Shown here in pieces: positions 12,426 to 13,318 of a stretch of 13,318 bases of DNA. Made by a program: the position numbers and the translations under genes. The DNA is from Chlamydiota bacterium (GTDB lineage Bacteria; Chlamydiota; Chlamydiia; Chlamydiales; Rhabdochlamydiaceae): NCBI GenBank assembly GCA_013041585.1, contig JABEVM010000017.1, forward strand, positions 1 through 13,318, in the 5' to 3' direction. Below the pieces are notes generated by a model, which was not told the origin of the DNA, made no database searches, and saw only the letters and a list, made by a program, of their open reading frames with translations. How positions within the stretch are numbered: position 1 is the stretch's first letter; every line of letters starts with the position of its first letter.

Positions 12426-13208
12426 ATGAAAAAATCGACATTCCTATACCTTTTGGTATTTTTTTGCTGCTTAGGAAAAGTTTTTGCTCTTTCTGTATCT
12501 TCTCAAGATGCCAAGAAAATTGGGGAGAGAATATGGAAGAATGAGTGCGCTGGGACTATAGAGGGGTTAACAAATTGGAATAAGGGGGAAAACTTTCCAT
12601 CACTTGGAATTGGTCACTTTATTTGGTATCCAGCTGATAAAACCGAGAGTTTTGAAGAAACCTTTCCAGCGCTGCTTTCATTCCTTCAAAAAGAAGGTGT
12701 GACTTTACCCTCTTGGCTGAAAACTACTTCTAAATGCCCTTGGAATTCACGCGAAGAATTCTATAAGGATATAGAATGCTCTGAAATGAAGAGTTTGCGT
12801 CAGTTTCTTTTTGATACCAGGAATTTGCAAGCTATTTTCATAGCTAATCGACTTGAAAAAGCTATTCCGAAAATGATCAAAAATCTTCCTAAGAAAGAGA
12901 AAGACAAAATAACTACCGCTTTCCTAAGGCTTACTAAAGCTCCCAATGGATTGTATGCTCTTATTGACTACCTGAATTTTAAAGGAGCGGGAACTTCTTT
13001 ACATGAAACGTATAACGGACAGGGGTGGGGTTTATTGCAGGTTTTAGAGCGAGTCCCTTCTTTTTCACAAAATCCTGTTGTTGATTTTGTAAATGCAGCC
13101 AAAGGCATCCTCGCTCAAAGAGTAAAAAATTCACCTCCTGAAAGAGATGAACAGAGATGGCTTAAAGGTTGGTTTAATCGGTTAGATACCTATTTGTATT
13201 CTCTTTGA
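12426..13208 (+). CDS. Secreted lysozyme-like protein of unknown activity
   Basis: This 260-aa protein has a classic signal peptide: MKK, hydrophobic FLYLLVFFCCLG, cleavage after VFA at about 21. It is therefore exported; the CC pair lacks a convincing lipobox. The mature start is IWKNECAGTIEGLTNWNKG followed by ENFPSLGIGHFIWYP. E40 and the SLGIGH motif (59-64) recall the catalytic start of GH24/T4-like lysozymes (Glu, then TIGIGH), although the spacing is a few residues longer. The rest is helical (FEETFPALLSFLQKEGV, RNLQAIFIANRLEKAI, ITTAFLRLTKAPNGLYALID) and ends with GTSLHETYNGQGWGLLQVL and a tryptophan-rich tail. Proteins with this ECAGT...SLGIGH arrangement are widespread as hypothetical proteins. 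Peptidoglycan cleavage is inferred from the motif only. No strong Shine-Dalgarno precedes the ATG. Confidence 0.8.
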   Translation: MKKSTFLYLLVFFCCLGKVFALSVSSQDAKKIGERIWKNECAGTIEGLTNWNKGENFPSLGIGHFIWYPADKTESFEETFPALLSFLQKEGVTLPSWLKTTSKCPWNSREEFYKDIECSEMKSLRQFLFDTRNLQAIFIANRLEKAIPKMIKNLPKKEKDKITTAFLRLTKAPNGLYALIDYLNFKGAGTSLHETYNGQGWGLLQVLERVPSFSQNPVVDFVNAAKGILAQRVKNSPPERDEQRWLKGWFNRLDTYLYSL

Positions 13209-13318
13209 GACCAAGACTATCCAAAATACATTGCCCTTTATTTTTCTAAGCTTGCGACGTACTGGGTCGAATTCTCTTGAATTTAATTTCATAAAGAAAC
13301 GATAAAGAAATCTTTAAA

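Overview
The window looks like an AT-rich chromosomal segment from an environmental chlamydia (Chlamydiales other than the genus Chlamydia, or a close relative). This is inferred from the Tsp-type S41 protease with a long helical N-terminal region like chlamydial CT441, weak Shine-Dalgarno sequences, and a tRNA gene without encoded CCA. No lineage marker in the window proves it.

The two ends look like ordinary chromosome. On the left are a periplasmic tail-specific protease and a tRNA-Phe(GAA) gene (2130-2202). On the right are a HAD-family phosphatase (minus strand) and, divergent from it, a small secreted lysozyme-like protein (plus strand). Between them, about 2203-11546, lies accessory DNA bounded by partial copies of the tRNA-Phe 3' part. 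One short copy is near 9643-9660 and one long copy at 11497-11546. This is the pattern left by two tandem integrations at the 3' end of tRNA-Phe: a large island of about 7.4 kb and a small one of about 1.9 kb. No integrase is present in the window, so the islands are probably immobile remnants or were moved in trans.

Island 1 holds: a decayed DUF5681 gene; an AbiEi/AbiEii toxin-antitoxin module whose toxin carries a C-terminal ankyrin-repeat extension; and a block of unfamiliar genes bounded by a perfect 17-bp inverted repeat (5350-5366 and 9325-9341). That block contains a 190-aa protein ending in an SSB-like acidic tail, a small membrane protein whose start codon appears mutated to ATC, an HNH/homing-endonuclease-like protein with a degenerate second module, a 326-aa protein of unknown function, and a two-gene minus-strand operon. 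The outer gene of that operon appears to be a distant paralogue of the 190-aa protein and shares its upstream element.

Island 2 holds essentially one more AbiEi/AbiEii module of a different subfamily. Both AbiE modules have the antitoxin gene first, a GTG-started toxin gene that abuts or overlaps it, and an interrupted palindrome touching the antitoxin start codon, as expected for autorepression by AbiEi. The whole insertion therefore reads as a defence or stabilisation locus at a tRNA gene: two type IV toxin-antitoxin modules flanking or following an uncharacterised cargo block.
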